Positions 49,270-59,700 of a DNA stretch of 64,000 bases are shown one piece after another. Below the pieces are notes generated by a model, which was not told where the DNA came from, made no database searches, and saw only the letters and a program-made list of their open reading frames with translations. Numbering within the stretch: position 1 is the first letter of the stretch; every line of letters begins with the position of its first letter. A program made the translations under genes and the position numbers. The stretch spans positions 806,001-870,000 of the forward strand of contig OZ244029.1 in the NCBI GenBank assembly GCA_965214945.1, written 5' to 3'. The DNA is from JAAXHB01 sp965214945. GTDB lineage: Bacteria; Actinomycetota; Acidimicrobiia; Acidimicrobiales; Aldehydirespiratoraceae.

Positions 49270-51300
49270 TTAGGCGGCGGCGGGGGGCGGGCGCAGGCGG
49301 TCGGCTGCGGCTCGGGTGAGCCGGTCGAGGATGCCGGCGAGCAGCACGATGGCGATGCCTGCTTCGAAGCCGCGTCCGACGGCGTCGCTGCGAAGCAGAG
49401 CCCGCACCGTCTCGAGGCCGAGCCCGCCGCCACCGACGAGGCCGGCGATGACCACCATGGCCAGCACCAACATGATGGTCTGGTTGACCGCTGTCATGAT
49501 CTGAGGCGCGGCAAGAGGCAGCTCGACGTCGCGCAGCCGCTGACGCCGGGTCGCTCCGAAGGAGGTGGCGGCTTCGAGAGTCTGCTTCGAGACGCTGCGC
49601 AGGCCGAGGTCGGTGAAGTGGATCGCCGCAGGCAGCGCGTACACGACGCTGGCGATGATTCCGGGCACCCGGCCCACGTTGAACAGCATGCTCACCGGCA
49701 CCAGCAGCACGAAGCTCGGGATCGTCTGAAGGAAGTCTAGGACGGGCCGCACAACGGTACGGAGCCGGTCCGAGCGGGCCGTCAGGATGCCGATCGGCAC
49801 GCCGAACAGCAGCGTGACCCCGACCGCCACGAGCGTCTGGGCGAGGGTGTCCATCGACAGCTCCCACATCCCGAGCAGCCCGATGCCCAGCAGCGCCGCG
49901 CAGACGCCTGCGGCAAGGCGCCATCCTCCCAGCGCGAGCGCGATCGCTGCTGCGAGCGCCAACAGCACCGGCCACGCAATGTCCTGTGATAAAAGCTCGC
50001 GCAGGGGTGTCACCAGACGGATCGTGATGAAGTCGCTGAACGGGCCGGTGCCGATGCCCCAGCCGGCGATATCGAAGAGATTGACCTGCGCCCAGTCGAC
50101 GGCCTCGTCGATCAGATTCGCAAAATGCAAGGTGACCGATCCCGGAAAGGCACGGACCCCGACCAGCCCGCCGATGAGTGTCGCAACCCCGATGGCTCCC
50201 GCGGCATAGCCGGCCGGGCGTCGTCGGATATAGCGGTCGGGCGTGGCCAGGCCGGAGAAGAACCGATCCAGCAGGATGGCCATGAAGACGATCGCCATGC
50301 CGGCCTCTGCGGCCCGGCCCACGTCGAGTCCCTGCAGCGATCGCAGCACAACCTGGCCGAGGCCTCCGGCGCCGATCAGCGCCGCGATGACCACCATGCT
50401 CATCGCCAGGTTGATCGTCTGGTTGGTTCCGACGAGGATCGCTGGGCGAGCCAGCGGCAGGCGCACCTTGCGTAGCGTCTGGCGGCTGGTTGCGCCGAAC
50501 ATGACCGACGCCTCGATGGTCTCAGTGGGGACCTCGCGAATGCCGAGGTCGGTGGCTCGCACGACCGGAGGGAGCGCGAAGATCATCGTCGAGATCAAGG
50601 CGGGCACCCGGCCGATCCCGAACAGCAGCACGAACGGCACCAGGTACACGAAGCCGGGCATCGTCTGCATCGTGTCGAGCAGCGGACGGATCAGACGCTG
50701 GGCTCGGTCGCTGCGTGAGGCGATTACGCCGAGCGGCACGCCGACAGCGACCGACAGGAGCACAGCCACGCCCATCAGGGCCAGCGTCTGGATGCCCTCG
50801 TCCCAGACCTCGACCAGCCCGAAGCCGGTGACTGCGCCTGCGGCCAGTGCCCCAGCCGCGGCGCCGCGAACCCACCACATCCCGAGCCATGCGCCGGCGA
50901 TGTATGAGAACCAGGGGATCCAGCGCAGGATCGACTCCAGGCGGCGGATGGCCGAGTCGATGCTGTCGGCGATGGGATCGAGGATCACCGAGTACAGCCA
51001 GTGGGAGGTCTGGTTCTGGATCAGCCAGCGCCGGGCGTCGTCGATCGGGTCTGCAAGGTGAACGTTCCAGTCCTCGGGGAAGCCGTCGATCCCCGACAAC
51101 AGCACCGACGCTGCGACCACCGCCACAAGCCCGGCCGCGATCAGCGCTGCTGTCTTGCGTTGCAGGGCTGACAGCCTGGCGGGCCCCGGGTCGGCGGTAT
51201 TGGCCGGGCTGGCTGGGTTGGCCGGACGGCCGGTCTCGCCCGGGTCGCTGGGTTGGCCGGGGTCGCCCTGTCCGTCGGTCTTGCCGGTTGCGGCGGTCAT
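49270..51300 (-). CDS. fused double permease of a glycine-betaine/proline-type ABC transporter (ProW-like)
   Basis: 676 residues with two BPD_transp_1 permease domains in tandem, each with the EAA loop (TIEASVMFGATSRQTLRKVRLPLA and TLEAATSFGATRRQRLRDVELPLA). Preceded by a Pro/Gly-rich cytoplasmic tail. It would form the full membrane channel of an osmoprotectant importer. It overlaps, by ATGA, what is left of its ATPase gene, and no binding-protein gene is visible downstream. The transporter is probably non-functional unless another ATPase serves it. Confidence 0.9.
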   Translation of the reverse strand: MTAATGKTDGQGDPGQPSDPGETGRPANPASPANTADPGPARLSALQRKTAALIAAGLVAVVAASVLLSGIDGFPEDWNVHLADPIDDARRWLIQNQTSHWLYSVILDPIADSIDSAIRRLESILRWIPWFSYIAGAWLGMWWVRGAAAGALAAGAVTGFGLVEVWDEGIQTLALMGVAVLLSVAVGVPLGVIASRSDRAQRLIRPLLDTMQTMPGFVYLVPFVLLFGIGRVPALISTMIFALPPVVRATDLGIREVPTETIEASVMFGATSRQTLRKVRLPLARPAILVGTNQTINLAMSMVVIAALIGAGGLGQVVLRSLQGLDVGRAAEAGMAIVFMAILLDRFFSGLATPDRYIRRRPAGYAAGAIGVATLIGGLVGVRAFPGSVTLHFANLIDEAVDWAQVNLFDIAGWGIGTGPFSDFITIRLVTPLRELLSQDIAWPVLLALAAAIALALGGWRLAAGVCAALLGIGLLGMWELSMDTLAQTLVAVGVTLLFGVPIGILTARSDRLRTVVRPVLDFLQTIPSFVLLVPVSMLFNVGRVPGIIASVVYALPAAIHFTDLGLRSVSKQTLEAATSFGATRRQRLRDVELPLAAPQIMTAVNQTIMLVLAMVVIAGLVGGGGLGLETVRALLRSDAVGRGFEAGIAIVLLAGILDRLTRAAADRLRPPPAAA

Positions 51301-51446
51301 CGGGCAGCGAGGATGTCTGCCACGTCGGCGTGGCGGAGTGTGCCGACGACAGCGCCTTCGGGGTTCACCACCCGCAGCGGATCCGAGCTGGATAGCAGTA
51401 TAGGAAGCGACTCCTCGATCGTGAGCGACTCCTCGACCGTCGCCAT
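51297..51446 (-). pseudogene. 3' tail of a ProV-like ABC ATPase gene (CBS-domain end)
   Basis: A 49-codon open frame reading MATVEESLTIEESLPILLSS and later RVVNPEGAVVGTLRHADV, the last CBS-domain stretch of ProV-type ATPases. It ends in the expected ATGA overlap with the permease gene. The rest of the ATPase gene is gone; sequence directly upstream (from 51447) belongs to the phosphoribosyltransferase gene. The junction is exact to within a few bases and marks an insertion or deletion. Confidence 0.75.
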
Positions 51447-52198
51447 TCAGCGCGCCCCGTGGTGGACGCAGCAGGTGTCGAAGCTGAAGTCCTGGGCGCG
51501 CCGTTCAGCCCAGTATTCTTCCCCTGACCACCGAGGGTCGATTACCCTTCCGATGACAACGATCGCTACGACCTCGGCTCCGGCAAGGGCAAGGGCCGAT
51601 GCCGCACTCTGGGATCTCGCACCAGAGGTGAAGGTGTCATCGATCAGAAGCACGCGCTTGCCAGTCAGGTCACGCTCAGGATGGCGCACGACATAGCCGG
51701 TATCGCTTGCTCGGTTGTGGCCTATCGAGGTCGGTCCTCGTTCTAGTAGATCCTCGTACTCGTCGTAGGCAGAGGGGACACGCTGAAGCGCCCTAATCAG
51801 GGGGTGCTGATCAGCGCCGCGGTCGGTGCTCGACGGGACTCCCGTGATGGCCGACCAGTCGTCGCCTGCAGATTCAGCGATGCAAGTCCGATGCAGCCAC
51901 AGGAAGTGGCACAGGATTGAGATGACTCTGAGTGATGACTGGGCTCGGACCGCCCGTTGTCCGAGCGCTTGTAGCCGGCAAGCTCCTGGTGTAGCTGCGA
52001 TGGGATCTCGTACAGGCTGACTGGCACGACTCGGCTGCATGGTCGAGATACTTGACGCATGACGTCTTCGCAACTCCAGCAGGTCTTGAAGCCCGGGTTC
52101 GGAGCGCCGTGGCAGACATCGCACACCCCGTCTCCGGCTGGTGGAACCTCGACGCAGATCGACGCGAGGGGACCTGCGTAGTCGGCGACTGTTGCCAT
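51447..52198 (-). pseudogene. zinc-ribbon phosphoribosyltransferase (ComF-like), frameshifted
   Basis: From ATG 52198, one frame reads GDGVCDVCHGAPNPGFKTCWSCEDV (zinc-ribbon CxxC pairs) to LAGYKRSDNG. The downstream phosphoribosyltransferase half is in another frame: LRVISILCHFLWLHRTC, ITGVPSSTDRGADQHPL, then the PRPP motif VLLIDDTFTSGARSQS. The frames meet around 51943-51960 near GGGCGG, a single-base shift. It lies 8 bp after dprA. The shift may be real decay, a programmed slip or an assembly error; both halves look well conserved. Confidence 0.75.
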
Positions 52199-52206
52199 GC
52201 CAACTC

Positions 52207-53121
52207 TTAGAAGATGGCAAGTTGATCAGCCGGGCACTGCTCTGCATCGATGACTGCGAGAACCTCGTCGACGGAGTCGACCACTGTAGCCCCTAGCCGG
52301 TTGGCGTACCGCTGCGCCCACTCCTCGCGAAGAACAAGCGACCTGATGAGGAAGAGCCGCTTGCCATGCTCGAGCGCGAGGCGGGCCTGCATCTTGGCAC
52401 CGCTTGTGCTGCCGGCTTCGATAACCACAGTGCCTACGGCTACACCGCTTGTGACGATGTTGCGAAGCGGGAAGTTCTGGCGCCTGGGAGGAGAGCCCGG
52501 CCAGAACTGAGAGAGAAGCGCTCCTCGCTCCGCGATTCGGTGCGAGAGTTCACGGTTCGCGGCCGGGTACACCTTGTCGATACCGGTGCCCATCACGGCG
52601 ACGGTTCGTCCTCCGGCGGCCAGGGCTGACTCGTGGGCAACGGTGTCCACACCCGCAGCCATCCCGGAGATGACCGTCACGCCCCGTTCAGCGAGCTGCG
52701 TCGCCAGGTGTCTCGCCTGTTTGGCCCCGTTTGCGCTCACCTGCCTGGTGCCGACAACCGCGATGGAGCGATCGTCGCTGGGATCGAGAGCCCCTCGAAC
52801 GAACAGGAACGGCGGCCTGTTGTAGATGCGGCGGAGGTTGAGCGGGTACTCGTCGTCGTTGACGGTGAGCAGTGACGTCTCGGGTACCGCATCGAAGGTG
52901 TTGGACACGACCCGCCGCCAGCGAGCTATGGCATCTGCGGTTACTCCGGCACGAGCACGCCAGCCGAGTTCCAGCAGACGCTCGTCGTAGGAGGTGAAGT
53001 CACCCTCGACGAGTGCCTGAGCGGAGCCTACCTCCTCGAGAACCTCGGAGAGCTCGTACCACGGCCCGTCCCAGGTCGCCGTCAGGGCGAGCGTTACCGC
53101 TGCTTCGTTGAGCGACGCCAT
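52207..53121 (-). CDS. dprA: DprA/Smf-like protein paired with phosphoribosyltransferase
   Basis: 304 residues. Rossmann-like DprA core: YPLNLRRIYNRPPFLFVRGAL, SIAVVGTRQVSANGAKQA, VISGMAAGVDTVAHESALAAGG, VAVMGTGIDKVYP, VVIEAGSTSGA. Standard DprA loads RecA on incoming single-stranded DNA. Here the pairing with a zinc-ribbon phosphoribosyltransferase, rather than with topoisomerase or recombination genes, matches a catalogued candidate defence pair (DprA with phosphoribosyltransferase). It is therefore more likely a defence-type paralogue than the housekeeping gene. Confidence 0.88.
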   Translation of the reverse strand: MASLNEAAVTLALTATWDGPWYELSEVLEEVGSAQALVEGDFTSYDERLLELGWRARAGVTADAIARWRRVVSNTFDAVPETSLLTVNDDEYPLNLRRIYNRPPFLFVRGALDPSDDRSIAVVGTRQVSANGAKQARHLATQLAERGVTVISGMAAGVDTVAHESALAAGGRTVAVMGTGIDKVYPAANRELSHRIAERGALLSQFWPGSPPRRQNFPLRNIVTSGVAVGTVVIEAGSTSGAKMQARLALEHGKRLFLIRSLVLREEWAQRYANRLGATVVDSVDEVLAVIDAEQCPADQLAIF

Positions 53122-53343
53122 CGCTAGCCGGTTCCCACTGTGTCAGAACCCTGAATGACGAACATACGTTCCAGTTTAGGCAGCTCCTGCGCGCTGCGTA
53201 TGCCCAGCGCGTGAGTCGCAGACTGCGCCCCATCCTGCCATCTCGACGCGCACGGTGCCGACTTGTCGGCGAAACGGCTCTGCTTGACGCCTGGTATGCA
53301 TGAAAGCTGCATCGGTTGGACTGGGTGATGTAAAATTTCATAC

Positions 53344-53406
53344 ATGCCTGCCGTGTCAGCCCTAGACCGGCTGCGTGAGGCCGGCCCGATCGAGGAGGTC
53401 AGCTGA
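53344..53406 (+). CDS. possible 20-residue leader peptide before the HIRAN gene
   Basis: ATG 53344 reads MPAVSALDRLREAGPIEEVS and stops at TGA 53404-53406, which overlaps the HIRAN gene ATG by one base (TGATG). Its last codons supply the GAGGAGG ribosome site of that gene. It may simply couple translation. TAAAATTTCATAC just upstream is AT-rich and promoter-like. Confidence 0.3.
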   Translation: MPAVSALDRLREAGPIEEVS

Positions 53407-53810
53407 TGGGGTGGCTGAAGAAGCTACTGGATGGGTGGCTGACACCGGTCCAGGATGGGCGGCTGACACCGGGCGAGCCGGCGAGCTACGACCACACGCT
53501 GAATGTCGCCGGGGTGTCGTACCGCCGGGGATACCCGAAGTCGCTGCTGCGACTGCAAGGCAGCGGCGACCGCAAGTTCTTCGACTGCGAGCTGGTCCGT
53601 GAACCTGACAACCCTCACGACCGCAACGCCGTCGCCGTTCACGTCGACAACATCGGCAAGGTCGGCTACCTGCCCCGCGGGGACGCGAAGCGGTTCGCGG
53701 CGATGCTCGACCGTGGCGACCTACTGCGTGCCCGAGGGTCCGTCTACGTCAAACCCAACCACCCGAACAGCCCAGGTGTGCGCCTGTGGCTATGGGAGGA
53801 CGAGCCGTGA
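53406..53810 (+). CDS. HIRAN domain protein
   Basis: 134 residues with GAGGAGG before the ATG. HIRAN features: LNVAGVSYRRGYPKSLLRL, then CELVREPDNPHDRNAVAVHV and GKVGYLPRGDAKR. HIRAN domains bind DNA 3' ends or damaged DNA and are common in defence neighbourhoods. The short N-terminal part repeats WLTPVQDGRLTPG-like sequence. It stands alone between the DprA pair and a VOC gene. The biological role here is unknown. Confidence 0.9.
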   Translation: MGWLKKLLDGWLTPVQDGRLTPGEPASYDHTLNVAGVSYRRGYPKSLLRLQGSGDRKFFDCELVREPDNPHDRNAVAVHVDNIGKVGYLPRGDAKRFAAMLDRGDLLRARGSVYVKPNHPNSPGVRLWLWEDEP

Positions 53811-53882
53811 TCGTGCACGTCTACGTCGAACGAGATCTGCGGACTAGCTCCAATCGGGGGTGAGATGACTGATGCGGCGCGA

Positions 53883-54269
53883 TCAGACTGGCTGATTGAA
53901 CTCGAACTGGTTTCCGGCGGGATCGAAGAAGAAGGCCTGGCGCAGCCCCTCGATCGCACGGGACTCGGACACTTCGATCCCCTGGCTCCGCAGACGGGCG
54001 ACCTCGGCGTCGAGATCCTCGGACCGAAACGCCAGATGCGCGCCGGCGGGGGCTTCGTAGTTCGGGTCCTCGATCAGATGGACATCGACGCCATTGCCCG
54101 AGGCCAGCCATGCTCCGGGCACCCCCAAATCGGGCCGAGGCAGGACATCGAGCCCCAGGGCCTCGGTGTAGAACGGCAGCGCAGCTTCGAGGTCGCTGAC
54201 CATGAGCGCCACGTGGTTGAGTGCCAGCACGCCCGGCTGCGGCCCTGGCTTGGTTTCGGCGCCCGACAT
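53883..54269 (-). CDS. VOC-superfamily (glyoxalase/dioxygenase-fold) protein
   Basis: 128 residues. ALNHVALMVSDLEAALPFYTEALGLDV and AHLAFRSEDLDAEV, with FFFDPAGNQFEF at the end, give the two beta-alpha-beta-beta-beta units and likely metal ligands (His18, the His in HLAF, and the late Glu). Substrate unknown; it could be a lyase, dioxygenase or resistance protein. It is flanked by defence genes but has no clear link to them. Confidence 0.88.
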   Translation of the reverse strand: MSGAETKPGPQPGVLALNHVALMVSDLEAALPFYTEALGLDVLPRPDLGVPGAWLASGNGVDVHLIEDPNYEAPAGAHLAFRSEDLDAEVARLRSQGIEVSESRAIEGLRQAFFFDPAGNQFEFNQPV

Positions 54270-54495
54270 GATATCTCCGATCTGTCTCTGATCTCTGGCT
54301 AAGAGCGCTGTTCTTGCCTTCTCCGAGCGAGGCTAGAACGCCTGCTCTGTAAGTGCCAAAGGAGGCCAGACCCGTCCCACGAGATCGCGACGACGCTATA
54401 TGCCCGCGAAGGCAGGCTGCCCGCGACAAGGCTCAGGCTCGGCTGGCAGTTCCGTCGCAGCGAGCTGCTACCTTCCTCGCATGAGGTGCGAAGCA

Positions 54496-55662
54496 ATGAG
54501 CGATGTGTATCTCGACTACAACGGGTCTTCGCCTCTCGACAACCGCGTCACAGCCGCGATGATCCCGGTTCTCAGAGACGGCGTCGGAAATGCTTCATCA
54601 CCCCATTGCTTCGGCATGCGGCAGGCCGGCTTGGTCGAGGCGGCACGTGCCCAGGTAGCAGGGCTGGTAGGAGGCCGAACTAGCGGCGTGATCTTCACCG
54701 CCGGAGCAACCGAAGCCAACAACCACGCACTGCGCGGACTGCTCGAGACTGCAGATCCTGGATGTCGACGAATCCTCGTGTCAGCAGTCGAGCACGCCTC
54801 CATTCGCGAAACAGCTGCCTGGATCAGCCAGCAGTCGCTAGCGAAGGTTCAGACCATTCCTGTCGAACCGGGCGGTTACGTCGATCTCGACGCGCTTGAC
54901 AATCTGCTCAGCAACGATGTCCTCCTTGTGTCCGTCATGGCGGCGAACAGCGAGACCGGTGTGCTCAACCCCATCAGCGAGGTTGCCGACCTTGCTCACG
55001 CTGTCGGTGCTCTCGTGCATTGCGATGCCACGCAACAGGTAGGACGGCTGCCGTTTCACGCGGATGATTTAGGCGTCGACCTCCTGTCGATCAGTGGCCA
55101 CAAGATCTGCGGGCCAGCAGGAGTTGGAGCGCTGGTCGGTTCACGAGCTGCCTTGAAGCGGATGCGACCTCTGATTCACGGCGGCGGGCACGAACGAGGA
55201 CTTCGTTCAGGCTCGCTCAATGTTGCAGGCATCGTCGGGCTTGGATCTGCTGCGGAGCTAGCGGCTACAGAGGGCGACGCCGATTCATCACGGATCAGCC
55301 CGCTTCGGGACCGGCTAGTTCACGGCGTCATGGATCGCCTCGACGGGGTGATCGAGATCGGCGATGTCACACGGCGACTGCCGAACACGGCCGACGTGCG
55401 ATTTGTGAGGGCAGACGCAGAGGCCGTCATGGTCAATATGGGCCATGTTGCTGTCTCAGCTGGGAGTGCGTGCAGTGCCGGGACTATTGAGCCCTCGCCC
55501 GTACTGTTGGCGATGGGTATTGACCGCGACGCTGCCTCCGAAGTGATTCGGTTCAGTCTCGGGCGTTTCACCAATGCCGAGGAGATCGACTCCGCCGTTG
55601 AGAGCGTTGTCACAGCAGTTGACTACGTTCGTACCATGACCGGCGAAGGGGCTAGGCAATGA
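54496..55662 (+). CDS. cysteine desulfurase of the Ssp/Dnd phosphorothioation operon
   Basis: 388 residues from ATG 54496 with GAGG upstream. PLP enzyme of the NifS/IscS class: VYLDYNGSSPLD at the start, PLP Lys in SISGHKICGPAG, catalytic Cys loop SAGSACSAGTIEPS. It supplies the sulfur that replaces a non-bridging oxygen in DNA. The stop overlaps the DUF4007 gene ATG (ATGA), so it is the SspA/DndA-type first gene of this operon. DndB, DndD and DndE are absent; the neighbour set is Ssp-like. Confidence 0.92.
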   Translation: MSDVYLDYNGSSPLDNRVTAAMIPVLRDGVGNASSPHCFGMRQAGLVEAARAQVAGLVGGRTSGVIFTAGATEANNHALRGLLETADPGCRRILVSAVEHASIRETAAWISQQSLAKVQTIPVEPGGYVDLDALDNLLSNDVLLVSVMAANSETGVLNPISEVADLAHAVGALVHCDATQQVGRLPFHADDLGVDLLSISGHKICGPAGVGALVGSRAALKRMRPLIHGGGHERGLRSGSLNVAGIVGLGSAAELAATEGDADSSRISPLRDRLVHGVMDRLDGVIEIGDVTRRLPNTADVRFVRADAEAVMVNMGHVAVSAGSACSAGTIEPSPVLLAMGIDRDAASEVIRFSLGRFTNAEEIDSAVESVVTAVDYVRTMTGEGARQ

Positions 55663-56708
55663 AGCTGTTGGACGCAGCTGAGCCCGTGTTCGCTCGCCAC
55701 GAGACGTTTCATCCGCGCTACGGCTGGTTCCGCAAGGCGTACTCATTTGCAGCACTCGACTCCGAGATCTTCAAAGCCGATGACGCTCCAGTCCGAATGG
55801 GCGTCGGTAAGAACATGGTGCGAGCGATTCGATTCTGGGGCCAAGCAGCTAAGATAATCACGAAGGACCCGAATTCATCGAACCCACGATCTCCGGGCAT
55901 GGTTCCGACGAGGATCGGGAAAGCCCTGTTCTCAGAAGGCGGCTGGGACCCCTACATGGAAGACCCGGGCACCGTCTGGCTGCTTCACTGGCTTCTGCTC
56001 GCACCGCCGTCGCACCTGCCTGTGTGGTGGTTGGCGTTCAACGAGTTCCATGCCGTCGAGTTCGAAGATGAGCTTCTCCACAGCGCAGTTGCTTCTCGAC
56101 TTGAGCTCACTCCCGAGTGGAAGGCCCCTCATCAGTCCTCGCTCAAGAAGGACGTCAGTGCCCTCCTCCGGACATACGCCCCCGCTGAACGGCCCCGTCG
56201 GATCGCGTTGTACGACGTTCTTGACTGCCCTCTGCGTGAACTCGGGCTGATCCGTCACTCTGCCGCTGGAGGTCACCGGTTCATCCTTGGACCAAAGCCG
56301 TCGCTCCCCATTGAGATTCTTGGCTTCGCCATGCTCGACTACCTGGCCCGAGTAGGGAGCGCCGGGAACACGGTCACGCTCGCCCAACTCGTTGCTGAAG
56401 CGGGCTGTCCGGGCCTCGCCTTCAAGGTCAGCGAGTCAGACGTGCAAGATGCGCTGGGTTCTCTATGTGCGAGAACGGAGGGTCTCGAACTGCTCGCGCC
56501 TGCTGGAGTTCATCAACTCTCCTGGACCCGCGATCCCGCGCACATCGCCGTGGATGTTCTCAACTCCTACTACGGAGTCGATATCAGCGACGTCCAGGCT
56601 GGCACTATCGGCGACAGACCCGCTGACACGGCGATACTCAACGAGTCATCCGACAACATGGTCGGCCTCAGTCAGGCCGCCGAGGCCGATCGCATCGGAG
56701 CGTCCTGA
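55659..56708 (+). CDS. sspB: DUF4007 protein, SspB-type
   Basis: 349 residues. The N-terminal signature FARHETFHPRYGWFRKAY is the hallmark of DUF4007; LLHWLLLAPPSHLPVWWLAFNEF follows. SspB proteins nick DNA during single-strand phosphorothioation, according to work on Ssp systems. The C-terminal part (LSWTRDPAHIAVDVLNSYYG) fits the family. Coupled with the desulfurase gene and one base before the ATPase ATG. Confidence 0.9.
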   Translation: MKLLDAAEPVFARHETFHPRYGWFRKAYSFAALDSEIFKADDAPVRMGVGKNMVRAIRFWGQAAKIITKDPNSSNPRSPGMVPTRIGKALFSEGGWDPYMEDPGTVWLLHWLLLAPPSHLPVWWLAFNEFHAVEFEDELLHSAVASRLELTPEWKAPHQSSLKKDVSALLRTYAPAERPRRIALYDVLDCPLRELGLIRHSAAGGHRFILGPKPSLPIEILGFAMLDYLARVGSAGNTVTLAQLVAEAGCPGLAFKVSESDVQDALGSLCARTEGLELLAPAGVHQLSWTRDPAHIAVDVLNSYYGVDISDVQAGTIGDRPADTAILNESSDNMVGLSQAAEADRIGAS

Positions 56709-56709
56709 T

Positions 56710-59700
56710 ATGGGACGCCTGAAAGATCACATCACGATCTCCGGACGCTTCGCCCGGTCCTCAAGCCTCGAACGAGACATCGACCGAACCGAGTCGCTTC
56801 GGGGCTACGTCGTGACGGCAAAGGCTCTTGAGGTTGTTGAGAGAATCGCCGCCGTCGGTGCAACCCGTTCCGGCGGTGGAGCCTGGTCCATCACCGGGCC
56901 GTACGGAACGGGCAAGTCGTCACTCGCTGTGCTCCTTGACGGGCTGTTCTCAGAGGCTGGCATCACCCGCGACAACGCACTGGGACTCGTAGCGTGTGCA
57001 TCCCCTAGTGTGGCGTCACTGGTTAATGGTGCACACGGGCGACGAGAGACAGGCGCCTCAGGCTGGATCCGAGCTGTGGTCACCGCGAATCGCGAGCCAA
57101 TCAGCCACACCGTCGTGCGCGCCTTGCACTCAGCGGTGCAGCGACGGTTCGGAAGGATCCCTCCTACCTCCGTCCTCTCGGCTGCCAGGACACTTAGATC
57201 GGCGCTGGACGCAGCCGAATCCGAAGATCCCCGACGCACAGGACCGGCTACTGCCGCCATCATCGAAGTCGCCCGAAGTCTCGCTCAGCACGCCCCACTG
57301 CTGATTGTCGTCGACGAGTTCGGAAAAAACCTCGAAGCAGTCGGAGACAGCAGCGACGCAGATCCCTACCTGCTCCAACGGCTCGCTGAGGCTGGACAGG
57401 GGGCCGACGCTTCGATCTTCACGCTCACCCTTCAGCACTTGTCATTTGAGGATTACTTCGCCGACTCCGAGGGCCCACACCGCCAAGAGTGGGCCAAGGT
57501 ACAGGGCCGCTTCGAGGACATTCCGTACGTAGAATCGCCGGCGCAGACCCGTGCACTCATCGGCACGGTGTTCGATGTGCATGAGACGAGCCTTCGCATG
57601 CGCATAGATCGATGGGCGGAGAGGCAAGCGAGTGCCTGTGCCGAGCTTGGCATCACAGACCTAGCTGATCCCGATCTCGTCGCGAGCTACTACCCGTTGC
57701 ATCCACTTGCGGCTGCTGTTCTGCCTGAGCTGTGCACCCGCTACGGACAACATGAACGGACCCTCTTCTCGTTTCTCACGGGGCCAGATCCATCCGGGGT
57801 TCCCTCGTTTCTTGGTACTTCAGAGATGCGTACACACGGCCCGCTGCCTTCCGTAGGTCTTCCGGAGATCTACGACTATTTCATCGCCGGGAATTCCTTT
57901 GCGGGGGGCGGTGGCCGTTGGACGGAGATCACCACTCGCCTGCGCGACACCCACGGTCTCACGCTGTCCGAGAGCCGCATGGCCAAGTGCATCGCCGTTT
58001 TGAACCTGGTCTCCGTTACGGGGACACTTCGCGCCTCTCGGCGTGTCCTCGAGCTCACCGCACCGAACAATTTCGCCCCAGCGCTGGACAGCCTGCAGTC
58101 GCAAGGCATCGTCACCTACCGCGAATTTGCCGACGACCACCGCATCTGGCAAGGCAGTGATGTCGACCTTCGCTCGCTGCTTGCCACAGCCAGCCAACGG
58201 GTGCGAGATCGGCCTCTGGTCGACCTGCTCGCCTCGGTCAGCGAGCCGACGCCCGTCATCGCCGCCCGCCACAGCGCCCAAACGGACACCCTCCGAATCT
58301 TCGCCCGGCGTTATGTCGACGGCTCTGAGACGGTCGAACCTCTGCCCCCATCTTCACCGTTTGACGGCGAGGTACTCCTGGTCGTCGGGGCGGACCGTGA
58401 GCATCCCCGCTTGCGGGCCATCAGCAAGCACAGCAAGCCGGTAGTTGCCGCCATACCTGACGAGCAGATCCGACTCGATCAAGCGGCCCGACGAGCCGCC
58501 GCGATCGCCATCGTGCTCGACGACAAAGCCGTGAGCAGTGACTGGGTGGCACGACGAGAAGTGAACGAGCGACTGGCTCAGGCCCGAAGTGCACTCGACA
58601 ACGCAGCCGACGGCACCTTTTCGCCAGAGCACTGCAACTGGGTGCTACTCGGCGAGCAGGTGACGGAGCTCAAGGGTGGCCGAGGAAGCGCACCACTGTC
58701 TGATGCCGCTGATCGGGCGTACACCGCCCCGCCAGTCGTCAGCAACGAGATGCTCAACCGCACCTATGTGACGTCGCAGGGTGCCAAAGCAAGGCGACTG
58801 CTCATTGAAGGCATGCTGGAGCACGGAGAGGAGGTTGATCTTGGTTTTGAGGGCTACGGTCCCGAAGTCGCCATGTATCGAGCGTTCCTGGCTGGGACGG
58901 GCCTGCATCGCCACGATCGTCGCAACGACACGATGGTCTTCACCCGGCCACACGCCAGCGGGCTCGTTCCTGCCTGGGACACCCTCGAAGCAGAGTTTCG
59001 GCGAGCCAGCATCGCCCGGGTCAACCTCAACGACATCTACGCTGCCCTTCAGTTGCCACCGATCGGGATGAAGACGGCTGTCATACCTGTGTTCGTGATC
59101 GCAGGGCTGCTGGCTTTCAACGATGAGGTCGCCATCTACGAGCACGGCACTTTCAGGCCGGTACTCACACCCGACCTTGCAGAGCGACTTGTCCGCAATC
59201 CTGGCCACTTCGATATCAAGCATTTTGCCAACACGAGTGGCGCCCGGCGACAAGTCGTGAACAGTCTTGCAGCGGAGTTGGGGGTCAGGCCTAGGTTTCG
59301 TAAGCACCGCGTCGCGAACGTGCTAGCAATTGTCGGGCATCTCGTTGGAAAGATCGCTCGACTTGACAACTACACCTGCCGCACCAGCCGCCTGAGCTCT
59401 GAGACGCTCGCGGTCCGGGACGCGCTTGCCACAGCCGTGGAGCCCGACAAGTTGTTGTTTGAAACCCTCCCTGTGGCGCTCGGCTTCAATCCGATCCCCA
59501 CGACGACGAAGACCTATCGCAACGCGCGCAGGCTCGCCGCAGCAGTGACGTGCGCTATGGAAGAACTTAGCGTCAGCTACGAATCACTCCTAGATGAGCT
59601 GCTCTGCGAGCTGTTGGAAGTCATGGCGGAGAAGAACAGGCTCGCCATCAGCGGTCAAGCGGAAGCGATACGAGACGAGGTGCTCAATCCGAGAGTTCGG

